Shown here: positions 25,953-35,200 of the stretch, one piece after another | How positions within the stretch are numbered: the stretch's first letter is position 1 | How the letters are laid out: each line of letters opens with the position of its first letter | Assembly: GCA_900318345.1 (NCBI GenBank) | Contig: ONKD01000009.1 | Location: 1-64,000 of the forward strand | Reading direction: 5' to 3' | DNA from: an uncultured Prevotellaceae bacterium | Lineage (GTDB): Bacteria > Bacteroidota > Bacteroidia > Bacteroidales > Muribaculaceae | Length of the DNA: 64,000 bases | Made by a program: the position numbers and the translations under genes | The notes under the pieces: generated by a model | Database searches by the model: none | Seen by the model: only the letters and a program-made list of their open reading frames with translations | What the model was told of the DNA's origin: nothing

Positions 25953-27209
25953 TTAGCGTATGCGGTTCTTCCAGAACCACATCTCGTTGAAGTTGATTCC
26001 GAGTGTGATGTTAAGGTAATTCTCGGTGATGAGATGGGTGGGGCTGGTTTCACGATGACGCCACTCCACGCCCAGGTTAACGGTCGTCTCGTCGCCAATG
26101 GCGGGAGCGGGAAGACCGATACCGACGCTGAGGCCATAGTCACGCACGTTATTGCCGTTGTAATTCAGGTAATCGTGGTTATAGAACGCACCGGCCCTGA
26201 ACTGCATGGAGCCCACATAGCTGCGGCGATGGTTGGGCGTGTACTGCACACCTGCAGCCACCTTCCACCTGTCGTCAAACTGCATTGTCTGGGACTCAAA
26301 TCCCCCGATGGGGGTGTACTTGGCATCACTCCAATTCTGGTAAGTATAGTCGGCCTCAACCAGCAGCTTGTGGTTAAACTGATAGCTCAAACCCACGCCA
26401 ATGGTTGTGGGTTGCTCGTAGTTGCCCTTCATCGTCGTGTAGCCGATGGTATCGAGTTTGCTGTCCTGACTGTCATAACGCGTTCCCCAAGTGTGGCCAT
26501 GATAAGACTTCTTGGGCTGGTAAGTGGCACCCAGGGTGAGCAGGTCACGACCTTTCATCAGGGGCAGACTGTATTGAGCACCCACTTGAACGTTCCAGTC
26601 ACGGATCTGCATGGTGCGGCCAAAATAGCTGGTCGAGTTCGTCGCAATCACCGTCGAGTTGTTCGTCGTGCCGAACAGGTAAGCGAAATTGAAGCCTAAC
26701 GACAAGTGCTTGAACGGCTCATATCCAGCGCCAAAGTAGAGCTGGTTGAAACCACCGCTACCGCTGCGCGACTCACTGCCGTTTTCAATGTCGCCACCAT
26801 AGGAGTAACCAACCTGGGAATAAGGCAGCAAGCCAAACGAGGCACCCAATCCCTTAGTAATCCTGAAATGACCGGTCAAGTAGTCCAGTCCGCCGCCAAA
26901 GTTGTAACCATTGTGGCCATTCTCCTTGCTCCACAGGTTGGAGACGTCAACACCCACATCCCACAGGAAGGTGAGTGAATCCACGTTAGCATAGGAAGCG
27001 GGATTCATCACGTTGATGATGCGTCCACCCTTCATGGCATAGCCCACACCACCCATCGAGCGCTGGATGCTGGAGACATTGTCGTTAATCAAGCCATAGC
27101 CCATCTTAGAATAGGGGGTGGTCACGATCTGTGCTTGCCCCATGCCGCAACCCATTGCGACAGCAAGCAGTAACAGTGTTATTGTTTTAACGATTTTCAT
27201 TCTTTTCAT
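25953..27209 (-). CDS. Outer-membrane beta-barrel protein of unknown function
   Basis: 418 residues from ATG 27209 (MKRMKIVKTITLL ... GMGQA, a signal peptide). ATG 27200 is equally possible. The start SKMGYGLINDNVSSIQRSMG and NPASYANVDSLTFLWDVGVD resemble FadL/PorV-like barrel proteins of Bacteroidetes. Alternating strands continue to the C-terminal NITLGINFNEMWFWKNRIR. It overlaps the end of coaX by about 20 bp and is followed by lptC, an order I recall as conserved in Bacteroidales. Probable channel or lipid-related barrel; substrate unknown. Confidence 0.78.
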   Translation of the reverse strand: MKRMKIVKTITLLLLAVAMGCGMGQAQIVTTPYSKMGYGLINDNVSSIQRSMGGVGYAMKGGRIINVMNPASYANVDSLTFLWDVGVDVSNLWSKENGHNGYNFGGGLDYLTGHFRITKGLGASFGLLPYSQVGYSYGGDIENGSESRSGSGGFNQLYFGAGYEPFKHLSLGFNFAYLFGTTNNSTVIATNSTSYFGRTMQIRDWNVQVGAQYSLPLMKGRDLLTLGATYQPKKSYHGHTWGTRYDSQDSKLDTIGYTTMKGNYEQPTTIGVGLSYQFNHKLLVEADYTYQNWSDAKYTPIGGFESQTMQFDDRWKVAAGVQYTPNHRRSYVGSMQFRAGAFYNHDYLNYNGNNVRDYGLSVGIGLPAPAIGDETTVNLGVEWRHRETSPTHLITENYLNITLGINFNEMWFWKNRIR

Positions 27210-27939
27210 TGTATAAGTAGATGCGGTTGAGTCCTTCAGCCGCCAAATGTTCTTGATAAATGACGCCCTCCTCGCCCAGACGGCTGTGCAGCAACTTGCC
27301 GTCACCGCCCGTGAGAAAGACCGTCAGGCCGGGATGTGACATCTTGAGCGTCGCGATGCACGATCTGATCTCGCCCAGCAACCCCAGCAATACCCCACTG
27401 CGGATGGCCGTCTGGGTATCATAGCCCATGACGGGCGTGTCGCCATCGGCATCCACAAGGGGCAGCCGCCCCGTGTGCTCGTGCAACGACTTGAAGCGCA
27501 GGCCCAGCCCGGGCGCGATGTTGCCACCCACAAAACAGCCATCGGCAGTCACTAGGTCATAGGTGATAGCCGTGCCGGCATCAATGACCAGCACGTCGCC
27601 CCCCTGTGCAATGCTCCAGGCGCCCACAGCGGTCGCTATGCGGTCGCGCCCCAACGTCTGCGGGGTGCGATAGCCCAGGCTGATGGGCATCGGCGTCGCG
27701 TGGGTCAGGTTCATCACACGGCTGCACCGCTGATTGATGAGTTCTTCAACACGCTGGCTGGCCTCGCTCGAGGCCGTGCTACACATGATGGCGCTGTCGG
27801 GCTTGTAGGTGCTGATGAAACGGTCCAGTAACCTCACGTCACGCCGCATGAAGCGGTTGGTCGCCACGAGCTCCGTGCCGATGAAAAACGCCACCTTGAC
27901 CGAGGTGTTGCCGTTATCTATCGTGAGATTGCCTTTCAT
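27187..27939 (-). CDS. coaX: Type III pantothenate kinase
   Basis: 250 residues from ATG 27939 (MKGNLTIDNGNTSVKVAFF), starting with the phosphate-1 motif DNGNT of the ASKHA fold. GRDRIATAVGAW and VIDAGTAITYDLV are the family motifs, and GGNIAPGLGLRFKSLH follows. Catalyses the first step of CoA synthesis. A TTG at 27960 lies upstream of the predicted transcript start and is rejected. Heads the coaX-OMP-lptC-CNNM operon. Confidence 0.93.
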   Translation of the reverse strand: MKGNLTIDNGNTSVKVAFFIGTELVATNRFMRRDVRLLDRFISTYKPDSAIMCSTASSEASQRVEELINQRCSRVMNLTHATPMPISLGYRTPQTLGRDRIATAVGAWSIAQGGDVLVIDAGTAITYDLVTADGCFVGGNIAPGLGLRFKSLHEHTGRLPLVDADGDTPVMGYDTQTAIRSGVLLGLLGEIRSCIATLKMSHPGLTVFLTGGDGKLLHSRLGEEGVIYQEHLAAEGLNRIYLYNEKNENR

Positions 27940-27947
27940 CAAAAGCG

Positions 27948-27977
27948 CAAAATTACTCAATTATTGGTAATTACAAA
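27948..27977 (-). promoter_or_regulatory. Promoter of the coaX operon, near-leaderless
   Basis: Minus-strand TAATTTTG (27948-27955) with TTTG at 27974-27977 and an 18-bp spacer. The box ends 8 bp before the ATG, so the predicted leader is only a few nucleotides. Confidence 0.65.
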
Positions 27978-27998
27978 AAATAATCCGTCAGGTTGAGG

Positions 27999-28367
27999 CT
28001 ATTTTTCGGATTTATTGCTCTCGCGGTCAATCATCCAGGAGGCGTAAAGCTGCACAACCACGCCCGCCAACAAGAAGCCAAGCCAGTTGTTAGTGCCCGG
28101 CGAGAAGAATATCATCCACGCGCTAACACAGTACAGGATAGCACTGAAGATGAGGATGTGGTGCAACCGCTTGATGCGCAACGACGGGCCATCATAAATA
28201 CCGATGAAGCGCCCCACCAGCACAATAAACGCGCCCGCAGCAAATGCCCAGTGCATCCACATCTCATTCAGGTCGAGCAAAGGCATGACTGCCATCACCA
28301 CCAAAACAAGCATCCCAATGAGCACCAGCACATTGGACATTTTAGTCCTATTTTCTTGGGTCATCAT
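27999..28367 (-). CDS. Small integral membrane protein, four predicted helices
   Basis: 122 residues, of unknown function. Hydrophobic stretches: VLVLIGMLVLVVMAVMPLL, WAFAAGAFIVLVGRFIG, ILIFSAILYCVSAWMIF and WLGFLLAGVVVQLYASWM. It starts either MMTQ at 28367 or at ATG 28340. It follows the divIC-like gene by 7 bp and is probably cotranscribed with trmD and divIC. Confidence 0.72.
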   Translation of the reverse strand: MMTQENRTKMSNVLVLIGMLVLVVMAVMPLLDLNEMWMHWAFAAGAFIVLVGRFIGIYDGPSLRIKRLHHILIFSAILYCVSAWMIFFSPGTNNWLGFLLAGVVVQLYASWMIDRESNKSEK

Positions 28368-28374
28368 TGCCAGT

Positions 28375-28683
28375 TCAAGGGATATTGGTGATAAAGACCT
28401 CCTCGTTGATGCGCTTCATGCCATATTTCTCGCGCACGAGGCGCTCAAGCGACTCGTTGTCGGTATTCAGCTCATTCACCTTAGCCTCATACATGGCCGC
28501 CGAGTCCTGATTGTTCTTGATCTGGCTCTTTAACTCGTTGATTTGCGAACGATAAGAGTTGATGCGCATGTAGTTGTTGTCCCCAAAGAACAACAACACA
28601 ACGACAAATGCTATAAAGATGATCAGCGGGATATTGAGCCACCGTGGTATCCAGGTGGGACGTTTGAAATTAAAGATTGACAT
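28375..28683 (-). CDS. FtsB/DivIC-family septum formation protein
   Basis: 102 residues. One membrane helix (IPLIIFIAFVVVLLFFGDNN) is followed by a coiled coil (SYRSQINELKSQIKNNQDS) and the family motif LVREKYGMKRINEEVF. Members link early and late divisome proteins. It starts 4 bp after trmD. Confidence 0.88.
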   Translation of the reverse strand: MSIFNFKRPTWIPRWLNIPLIIFIAFVVVLLFFGDNNYMRINSYRSQINELKSQIKNNQDSAAMYEAKVNELNTDNESLERLVREKYGMKRINEEVFITNIP

Positions 28684-28687
28684 ATTC

Positions 28688-29395
28688 TTATTGCTTTTTA
28701 TTATTGTTGTCTATATTCTTGTCTTTTAACAGGTTGGGGCGCAGGCGGCGGGTACGTTCCAACGACATCTGCATCTTCCAATCGGCAATCTTGGCCTGGT
28801 GGCCGCTGAGCAGGATTTCAGGCACGTGCCAGCCGTTGAACACCTCGGGGCGGGTATAGACGGGGGCCTCGATCAAGCCGTCCTGGAACGAGTCGGTCAA
28901 GGCGCTCTGCTCGTCACCAATGGCGCCGGGAATCAGGCGCACCACGGCATCGGCAATGACAGCAGCCGGCAACTCGCCGCCAGTGAGCACATAGTCGCCG
29001 ATGGTGATTTCCCGCGTGATAAGGTGCTCCCTGATGCGGTAGTCCACGCCCTTATAGTGGCCGCACAGAATCATCAGGTTCTCCTTGAGTGATAAGGCGT
29101 TGGCCATGGGTTGGTCTAACTGCTCGCCATCGGGCGAGGTGAAAATAATCTCGTCATAGTCGCGCTGGCTCTTCAGTTCCTCCATGCAGCGCCACACGGG
29201 CTCAATCTGCATCACCATGCCCGCCTCGCCGCCAAAGGGGTAGTCATCGACCTTGCGGTGCTTGCGCAGGCTCCAGTCCCTGAGGTTATGCACGTGAATC
29301 TCCACCAACCCCTTGTCCTGGGCTCGTTGCAGGATGGAGCAGTGCAGTGGGGACTCCAGCGCCTCGGGCATCACGGTGAGTATATCTATACGCAT
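28688..29395 (-). CDS. trmD: tRNA (guanine-N1-)-methyltransferase
   Basis: 235 residues. Typical start [13 protein letters not shown], then the trefoil-knot SAM site: [16 protein letters not shown] and [13 protein letters not shown]. Methylates G37 of tRNA. Linked to the divIC-like gene downstream and the remnant gene upstream. Confidence 0.95.
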   Translation of the reverse strand: MRIDILTVMPEALESPLHCSILQRAQDKGLVEIHVHNLRDWSLRKHRKVDDYPFGGEAGMVMQIEPVWRCMEELKSQRDYDEIIFTSPDGEQLDQPMANALSLKENLMILCGHYKGVDYRIREHLITREITIGDYVLTGGELPAAVIADAVVRLIPGAIGDEQSALTDSFQDGLIEAPVYTRPEVFNGWHVPEILLSGHQAKIADWKMQMSLERTRRLRPNLLKDKNIDNNNKKQ

Positions 29396-29398
29396 GAT

Positions 29399-29617
29399 CT
29401 ATTGTTTTAAGATTAAGTCAATAACACTATTCACATCAGCAATGCTGATTACGTCGTCGGCATCGGTCAGGACGATTTCATAGCCATCGCTCACGGCAAC
29501 ACCCGCCAGTCCATATCCGTCACAGGTGATGCGGCCCTCCACGTTGTGGGCGCCACAGCACAACACATTACCCAGTAACAGCGTTGCGGTGAACAGTATG
29601 GATGATGTGACCCTCAT
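29399..29617 (-). pseudogene. Collapsed exported-protein remnant: signal and N-domain joined to a dockerin half
   Basis: 72 residues. MRVTSSILFTATLLLGNVLC is a signal peptide. VEGRITCDGYGLAGVAVSDG resembles the N-terminal domain of Bacteroidales calcineurin-like phosphoesterases (MetallophosN type). The text then jumps at LTDAD to DDVISIADVNSVIDLIL, which is the second half of a dockerin-like module, and stops. A full gene would need a phosphoesterase and a first dockerin repeat between them. An in-frame internal deletion, or assembly collapse, at a short GATGCCGAC-like identity would explain it. The product is unlikely to work as an enzyme. Confidence 0.6.
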
Positions 29618-29967
29618 TCCTTGGTTTTCTCTCCAGAATCAGACGCTTGATTATCCCAGGGATAGGTGCGCTTGGGGTTGCGCGGGAACCAGCCCTTGCG
29701 CACGCGCTCCTGCTGCTCGCCCACCTCCTTAATGCCCCAAAAACACGAGAATGCGCCCACGCCCAACAGCGAGGCGGCAAGCACGTTTTCCACCAGCAGG
29801 GAACCTGCACACAGCACGATGCCAACCACCAGGAAGAACCATTTCATGCGTTGTCCCCAGCGGTACTCACCCTTGATGACGATGGGATGGCAGATGCCGA
29901 TAATCAAGAAGGAGCACAGGCCCAATACCAGGCCCTGCAAATGATATGTCGCTAAAAAATCAGTCAT
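29614..29967 (-). CDS. DUF4491 family membrane protein
   Basis: 117 residues from ATG 29967. The body matches the Bacteroidales DUF4491 family: LCSFLIIGICHPIVIKGEYR, then a second helix pair and GVGAFSCFWGIKEVGEQ, ending with VRKGWFPRNPKRTY. Three predicted membrane helices. Function unknown. The in-frame extension up to 30060 is rejected, because the predicted promoter lies inside it. Its stop overlaps the start of the remnant gene by 4 bp. Confidence 0.85.
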   Translation of the reverse strand: MTDFLATYHLQGLVLGLCSFLIIGICHPIVIKGEYRWGQRMKWFFLVVGIVLCAGSLLVENVLAASLLGVGAFSCFWGIKEVGEQQERVRKGWFPRNPKRTYPWDNQASDSGEKTKE

Positions 29968-30027
29968 TGCTATCGTTAATCCTTGCCCCAGCGAGACCCC
30001 CAAAGGCATCGGGCGGCAATTGCCCTG

Positions 30028-30035
30028 CAAAATTA
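30028..30035 (-). promoter_or_regulatory. -7 box upstream of the DUF4491 gene
   Basis: Minus-strand TAATTTTG. No good -33 match is seen. The implied leader is about 55 nt. Confidence 0.4.
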
Positions 30036-30101
30036 ATCTTTTTGCACGACATCCCCGCATTAAATATCTTTAAATTGTGTTGCGTGTGGGGCGATTAAAT
30101 C

Positions 30102-30482
30102 CTAGCGGCAAAACCGCAACGGCGGCTGGAAGGCATTAGGGATAAACTGGATGCTGAAATCGGGCGACTTGCCAATGAGAATCATCACATCATATTGCAC
30201 CGTCATTTTCAACTGGTAGAAGGTGATGTAACCGTTGGCGGCATTCACCAGATTGCGGATTTTTGTTTTGGTGATCGATTGCATGGGGTCATAGTGCTCG
30301 TCCTCGCTGCGCGTCTTCACCTCAACGATGTGCAAGCGGTTGGCTTGAGGTTCCTGAGCCACAATGTCAATCTCCAACTTGCCGACACGCCAATTGGTCT
30401 CGCGCACGGTGTAGCCCTTAGCGATCAGGAAATCGCAAGCCGCCTGCTCTCCAGCCTTGCCCAGTTGATTGTGACGTGCCAT
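30102..30482 (-). CDS. YraN / UPF0102 family protein
   Basis: 126 residues from ATG 30482 (MARHNQLGKAGEQAACDFLI). Core nuclease-like motif EIDIVAQEPQANRLHIVEVK shows the D...ExK arrangement of the restriction-endonuclease fold, followed by KTRSEDEHYDPMQSIT. The family is conserved in bacteria with an unsettled role in DNA processing. An upstream in-frame extension to 30587 overlaps the next gene and is rejected. It starts 11 bp from the zinc-ribbon gene. Confidence 0.9.
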   Translation of the reverse strand: MARHNQLGKAGEQAACDFLIAKGYTVRETNWRVGKLEIDIVAQEPQANRLHIVEVKTRSEDEHYDPMQSITKTKIRNLVNAANGYITFYQLKMTVQYDVMILIGKSPDFSIQFIPNAFQPPLRFCR

Positions 30483-30492
30483 AATAATCAGG

Positions 30493-30933
30493 TCATTGTA
30501 TCGATTCCAACAGGAGGCCAAAGAACACATAGGCCGCAAACAGGATGAGCGTGAACACCACACTCTTGACAAAGCAGCCCCAAGCACTCATGCCGGCCTG
30601 CTTTTTCTTCTTGGATTTCTTTTTGGCAGGCTTTTTCTTAGTGGCAGGCGTGCCGCTGCTACTACCGCCAGGGCCAGTATAGCGATAGGAAGTGGATGCT
30701 TGTTTCATGCGGGTATAGTGAGGAGGAGGGGTGCTGGTGGTAGAGCCAGACTTGCGCGGCGGCGGAGTCGTTGACGGCTCCTCGCTAGCAGTAGTGGAGG
30801 TGGACCGTTTCTTGGGAATGGGTTGGCGAGCCTGCAGCAAGCACTGCGGACAAACGATCACCCCATCGTTGGCGATGAGTTGCTCATTGCTGATATCCAG
30901 CTTTTTACCGCATTTCGGGCACGTCCAGCGCAT
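30493..30933 (-). CDS. Zinc-ribbon protein with C-terminal membrane anchor
   Basis: 146 residues, unknown function. The N-terminus MRWTCPKCGKKLDIS ... VIVCPQCLLQAR has two CxxC pairs, a zinc ribbon. A Ser/Thr/Pro-rich linker and a Lys-rich block (TKKKPAKKKSKKKKQAG) follow. One helix (FVKSVVFTLILFAAYVFFGL) closes the protein. Tail-anchored topology is likely, with the ribbon in the cytoplasm. It lies between yraN and the five-gene cassette and may or may not belong to the latter. Confidence 0.7.
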   Translation of the reverse strand: MRWTCPKCGKKLDISNEQLIANDGVIVCPQCLLQARQPIPKKRSTSTTASEEPSTTPPPRKSGSTTSTPPPHYTRMKQASTSYRYTGPGGSSSGTPATKKKPAKKKSKKKKQAGMSAWGCFVKSVVFTLILFAAYVFFGLLLESIQ

Positions 30934-30966
30934 AAGTCAAGTAAAAGTTAATAGTGAATAGTCGAC

Positions 30967-31009
30967 AGTTAACAGTGAAGAGTTAATAGGTCACTTTTCA
31001 CTGTTAACT
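30967..31009. repeat. Inverted repeat built from AGTTAACAGTG units
   Basis: AGTTAACAGTGAA (30967-30979) and TTCACTGTTAACT (30997-31009) pair perfectly over 13 bp with a 17-nt loop. Further partial copies flank it (AGTTAATAGTGAATAG, AACTGTCAACTG). It may act as a terminator for the cassette at 31029-39218 or be a dispersed repeat. Confidence 0.65.
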
Positions 31010-31028
31010 GCCAACTGTCAACTGAATT

Positions 31029-32189
31029 TTATCCCTCGTAGTGGATGATGGCTTTAACCACCACGTGCCACTTGCCGTTGATGAACTCGGCCTCACCGGC
31101 ACGGTCGGTGACAATGCGGTTGCCACTAGGAATCTGGATGGCATTACCCGAGCAGGCACGAATCAGGTTGTCGGCGGGCATCATCAGGGCAAAACGATGT
31201 ACCTCGGGCTTGTCAATCACCTCGAAGGTGCCATGCAGGCCGTCCTTGGTGTCGAGCACATAGATGGAGTTACCCTGCTCCAACTCGTCGCTCACGCGGG
31301 TGAAATCGTCATTCTCATCGGGCCTACCCATGAAGAGCGTCATGGGCTCAGTGGGAGCCTCAACGGGTTCTTCCTCATCGAGTGCAGCCACTTCGTCAAC
31401 TTCCTGTTCAGGTGCCTCGGCAGGCTCTGCCACAACGGCTTCCTTGTGGTTGCGGACGGCTTTGCCTGTCAATCTAATCGACAGGGCCTTCATCTGGTCG
31501 GCAGCATCGGTCGAGAACTCTTGCAGGTTTGCATTGGTGCGTTCAATCTCGCGGGCAAACTTGCGCTCCATCTCCTTGACCTTGCCACGGTTGCTCAAGG
31601 CCGTCAGCAAGGCACACAGGCCGAGCAGGGAGCCCAGGATACCCAGCCACAGGGGCAGGTTGGCTGGACAAGAAAATGCGCCATTCTGGCTTTTGCGAAG
31701 GGCACGATGGCGTTCATCGGCGGGCGCGGGAGCCACACCGGTACTGGAGGCATCATCGGCATTCTCGACATTCTCGCCATCGGCATCGGTGGTCTCGGGC
31801 ACAGCATTAGCCAGCTCGGGATGCTCAGTGATAAATGCCTGGAACTCAGGTTCAACAAGTTTCCAGATTTGAGGAGTTACAAGTTCCTGAAGGTCGCTGA
31901 TGCTACCGTTCTTGCCTTCCTCTTCTTTGAACTCGTCGTAGATTTTCTCCCAACGGCGGCCCTGATTGCTATAGACGTCGTTGAGGTTGTCAAGGGTATA
32001 ACCCTGGGGATACTTCGCCTTGATTTCCTCGATTTTCTTGCCAAAACCGCGGGCATGGGCCGTGAAATGGGCACAGGTGGCTACACCCTGCTTCCATAGT
32101 GCGGGCGAGAGGGGTTGGTCGGCATTCTGTGCCATGGCCGAACTGACTAGACAGACAATGACTGCCATGAATAAAGTAAAGCGTTTCAT
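31029..32189 (-). CDS. Membrane-spanning coiled-coil protein (cassette gene 5)
   Basis: 386 residues from ATG 32189 (MKRFTLFMAVIVCLVSSAMA, a signal peptide); the in-frame extension to 32246 overlaps the upstream gene and is not needed. Residues 20-165 are a predicted periplasmic helical domain. A membrane helix follows (LWLGILGSLLGLCALLTAL, about 176-194), then a coiled coil (KVKEMERKFAREIERTNANL). Next come an acidic Glu/Pro-rich linker and a compact C-terminal domain (about 295-386, NSIYVLDTKDGLHGTFEVID). It would connect periplasm to cytoplasm. No named family recognised. Confidence 0.75.
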   Translation of the reverse strand: MKRFTLFMAVIVCLVSSAMAQNADQPLSPALWKQGVATCAHFTAHARGFGKKIEEIKAKYPQGYTLDNLNDVYSNQGRRWEKIYDEFKEEEGKNGSISDLQELVTPQIWKLVEPEFQAFITEHPELANAVPETTDADGENVENADDASSTGVAPAPADERHRALRKSQNGAFSCPANLPLWLGILGSLLGLCALLTALSNRGKVKEMERKFAREIERTNANLQEFSTDAADQMKALSIRLTGKAVRNHKEAVVAEPAEAPEQEVDEVAALDEEEPVEAPTEPMTLFMGRPDENDDFTRVSDELEQGNSIYVLDTKDGLHGTFEVIDKPEVHRFALMMPADNLIRACSGNAIQIPSGNRIVTDRAGEAEFINGKWHVVVKAIIHYEG

Positions 32190-32220
32190 AACTCTTGAAT
32201 TGTTAGGGAGGATATTAATT

Positions 32221-35200
32221 TTATTGATTAAACTTGCTAATGACATCGTTGCGCATGTTCTTGAGCAGATTGTGGCGAATCACGCCGATGACGGGATAGA
32301 AGAACGGCACATCTTCAACCACATCGGTGGCATTATAACGTCCCTTGAGGAACGTGTTGATGCCTGCCGTGAGATAGTTGGCGAGGTTGTCGCTCAACAC
32401 GCTTTCAAACAGCCTCAACACGTTGTTCTCGATGCCGAACTCATCCTTTATGGTCGCGTCACACAACTCGACAAAGAAGTTGTTAAACTCCTTGACCTTC
32501 TCGACCAGGCGCTCACGCACCTCGATCGACTCGACTTGAGCCATCGTGAGTTCATCATCGCCAAGCATCGAGCAGCAGTAGCGCATCCGTTTCACGCTCG
32601 TAGCGTTATAGCGGGCAACATCAGCCTGGCCTTCCAAGCGCTTGTTTTCCAGCTTGATGCCGCCTCGGCACGTGATCTGCTTGGGACACTTGTCCTCAAT
32701 CTTGATCTCAAACAACTCGGTGTATTGCTTACCATAAACACGCTCCACAATCGTCTGTGTGAGCATGTTAATGCGGCTCAACGACCCTAAGATGTTCAGG
32801 ATCTTGCTGCCCGTACCCGAGAAATAGATCTGCTTGGGCATCTCATAGCCGCGCTGCTTCATCGCCTGAGCGATGTAGTAGATGATGGCGGCATAGAAGT
32901 ACATGAAGATGAGGCGGCGCTGGCTGTCGTTGCGCAACAGGGCATTGTAGCTGTACAGGTTGCGGTCAATTTCACGCAGCGTCCTCAGCTCCTCGACATT
33001 CTCGATCGAGAACAAGAAGGCGTTGATGTCCTCGCTGCGCTTCTGGGCCATGATGTCGCTCAAGATGCTGCTCAGGTAAGCGATATTGTTACCCTTGTCA
33101 TTCTCGATGAGCTGCTTGAAGTAGCGCGTGTAGTGCTGCAACAACGGGTTGTTGTCGGCATCCTTGTCGGTAAAACCGTCGCCAAAGATGGCATTGCCCG
33201 CAAAGCGGAACGAGGAGATGGCCACTGGCTCACTGCTCATGCGGTCGCTCGTGGGCTGGTAAATCACTGTGTCACAGGTGCCGCCACCGATGTCGATGGA
33301 GACATAACTGCTGCCTGCCACCTCGGCACCGCTGTAATAATAGGCGGGCGCAAGGCTCTCGGGGTAGGAGCGCAAACGGTCGCTGCTGGCACCGATGTAG
33401 GTATTGAACAACTCGGTCCACGTGCGCTCGAGCGTGTCGCGGTCAGCGCCGCCCATGCTCACGGGATAGAAGTAAACAATCTCGGTTCGGCGCAAATCGG
33501 CATTCTCGAGCAACGCCTTGGCCTTGATGAGCAGGGTGAGCTCACGCAGGAACGCCTTGGCCAACTCGGTGTCACCTTTCCACTTGAGGTTGGTTGTCAC
33601 CTCATAGCCATGGAAATAGCGCCGCTCATACAGGAACGGGATATTCACGTCGCTGAACAGGTTGCTGCCCACGCCGCTGTTCTCGTTGCGCGCCAGGGTG
33701 GAACGCAGCGGGAAACCATACACGTTGTCGATCTCACGCGGCACAAACTCAACGCGTTGCACCTGCTCGGCATATTCCAGTGAATGGGGCTTGTGCAGTG
33801 ATGCAACAAGCACCTGGTTGGAACCATACTCAAAGGTGAACGGACGTGAAGGCTGACCACGCTCGGCCCACTCGACATGGGTGTTGGTGGTACCGAAGTC
33901 CACGGCAAAGATGAGTTCCTTGGCACTCGGGGCATAGGGTTTCCACTGCGGGATAATCACGCCTCCTGAGCGTCCAAGGTAATTCTGCACGCTCACCTCG
34001 ATGTAGTCAAACGAGCCGTCAACATCATAATAAGTGGTGCTGTAACCCGAGTGGGAGCGGATAGCGTCGCGCACGTTCAGACCCTCGGTCTTAATGCCGT
34101 TCTTGTAAAACCGCAACGTGGCTCCGCCGCTTTCTATCATTGTGAACAATTCGACGGTATAATCGTCATTGACATCGGTCTTGACAAACGGGAAGATGGA
34201 AGTTGACAACGTGGCTCCCACCACGCGTCCGGTGCCGCGCTTCTCGTCAAAGGTCCACGTGTGGTCATTGATGGGGAAGTACTTGCGCGACAACTCGATG
34301 TAGCGGTTCTCGCCTTTCTTGACCTTGATGCGCAGGGTCACCATGACGCTGCCGTCGGCAAACTCCTCGATATCAATCACATGGCGTCCAGCAACGGTGC
34401 CGCGCAGGTAGTCGGTGTCAAAATAAGTGAACAGCAACGGTTTCAAGGGCAACAGGTAGCCACAGGTGGGCTGCGGTGTGCGCGGCTTGAGGTTGCCGTC
34501 AAAGAAATGGTCGGTGTCGATCACGCAACCGCTGTCGAGCCTGACAAGTGTGTCGGTCAGGAAATCGTCGGTAGTGACAAACGGATATTGTATAGAGGTG
34601 TCGGGCAGTTTGCGGTCATTCAGGGGAACATTACCGGCAAACACCTGGGTAGCGCTGTCCCACTCCTTATCGATGTAGCGGAAGTGCTCCACACTGCCGT
34701 TGAAGCCGTTGACCAGCACGAGTGGCATGGCGTTTTGAGGTTGCTGCGGCATCGTGGGCATGATGACAAAGTCGCTCTCGCTGGCAGCGGTGCGAATGTC
34801 GAGTACGCGCTTGTGATAGAACCTAGCGCCCAGCACGCTCACGTCAATACCACCGCCAAAGGGGTCATAACTGTGCTCTAGCTGCTCCAGTACAGTTCCG
34901 GCACGACCCTCGTCCAGGGCATCGAGGTTGGGAATTACCGTGGCAATGCGGCGATAGAGTTCGGGACGGTTCTGGCGCAGGGGCTCCAGATTCTTCTGCA
35001 TATAGGAATAAACCTCGCCACACTGCAGGCGCAGCACTGGATAGGCGTTCATCAGCAGATACATGTAGTAAACGAAGTCCTCATCGCGCTGCCACAGGTG
35101 ACGCGTCTCGCCAAACAGGCTCACGCCCTGCTCCACCTTGATGGCGTCAATGGTTCCCAATGCGGGGGCAGCCATAACGACACTGGCAGGCGACGTGCCG

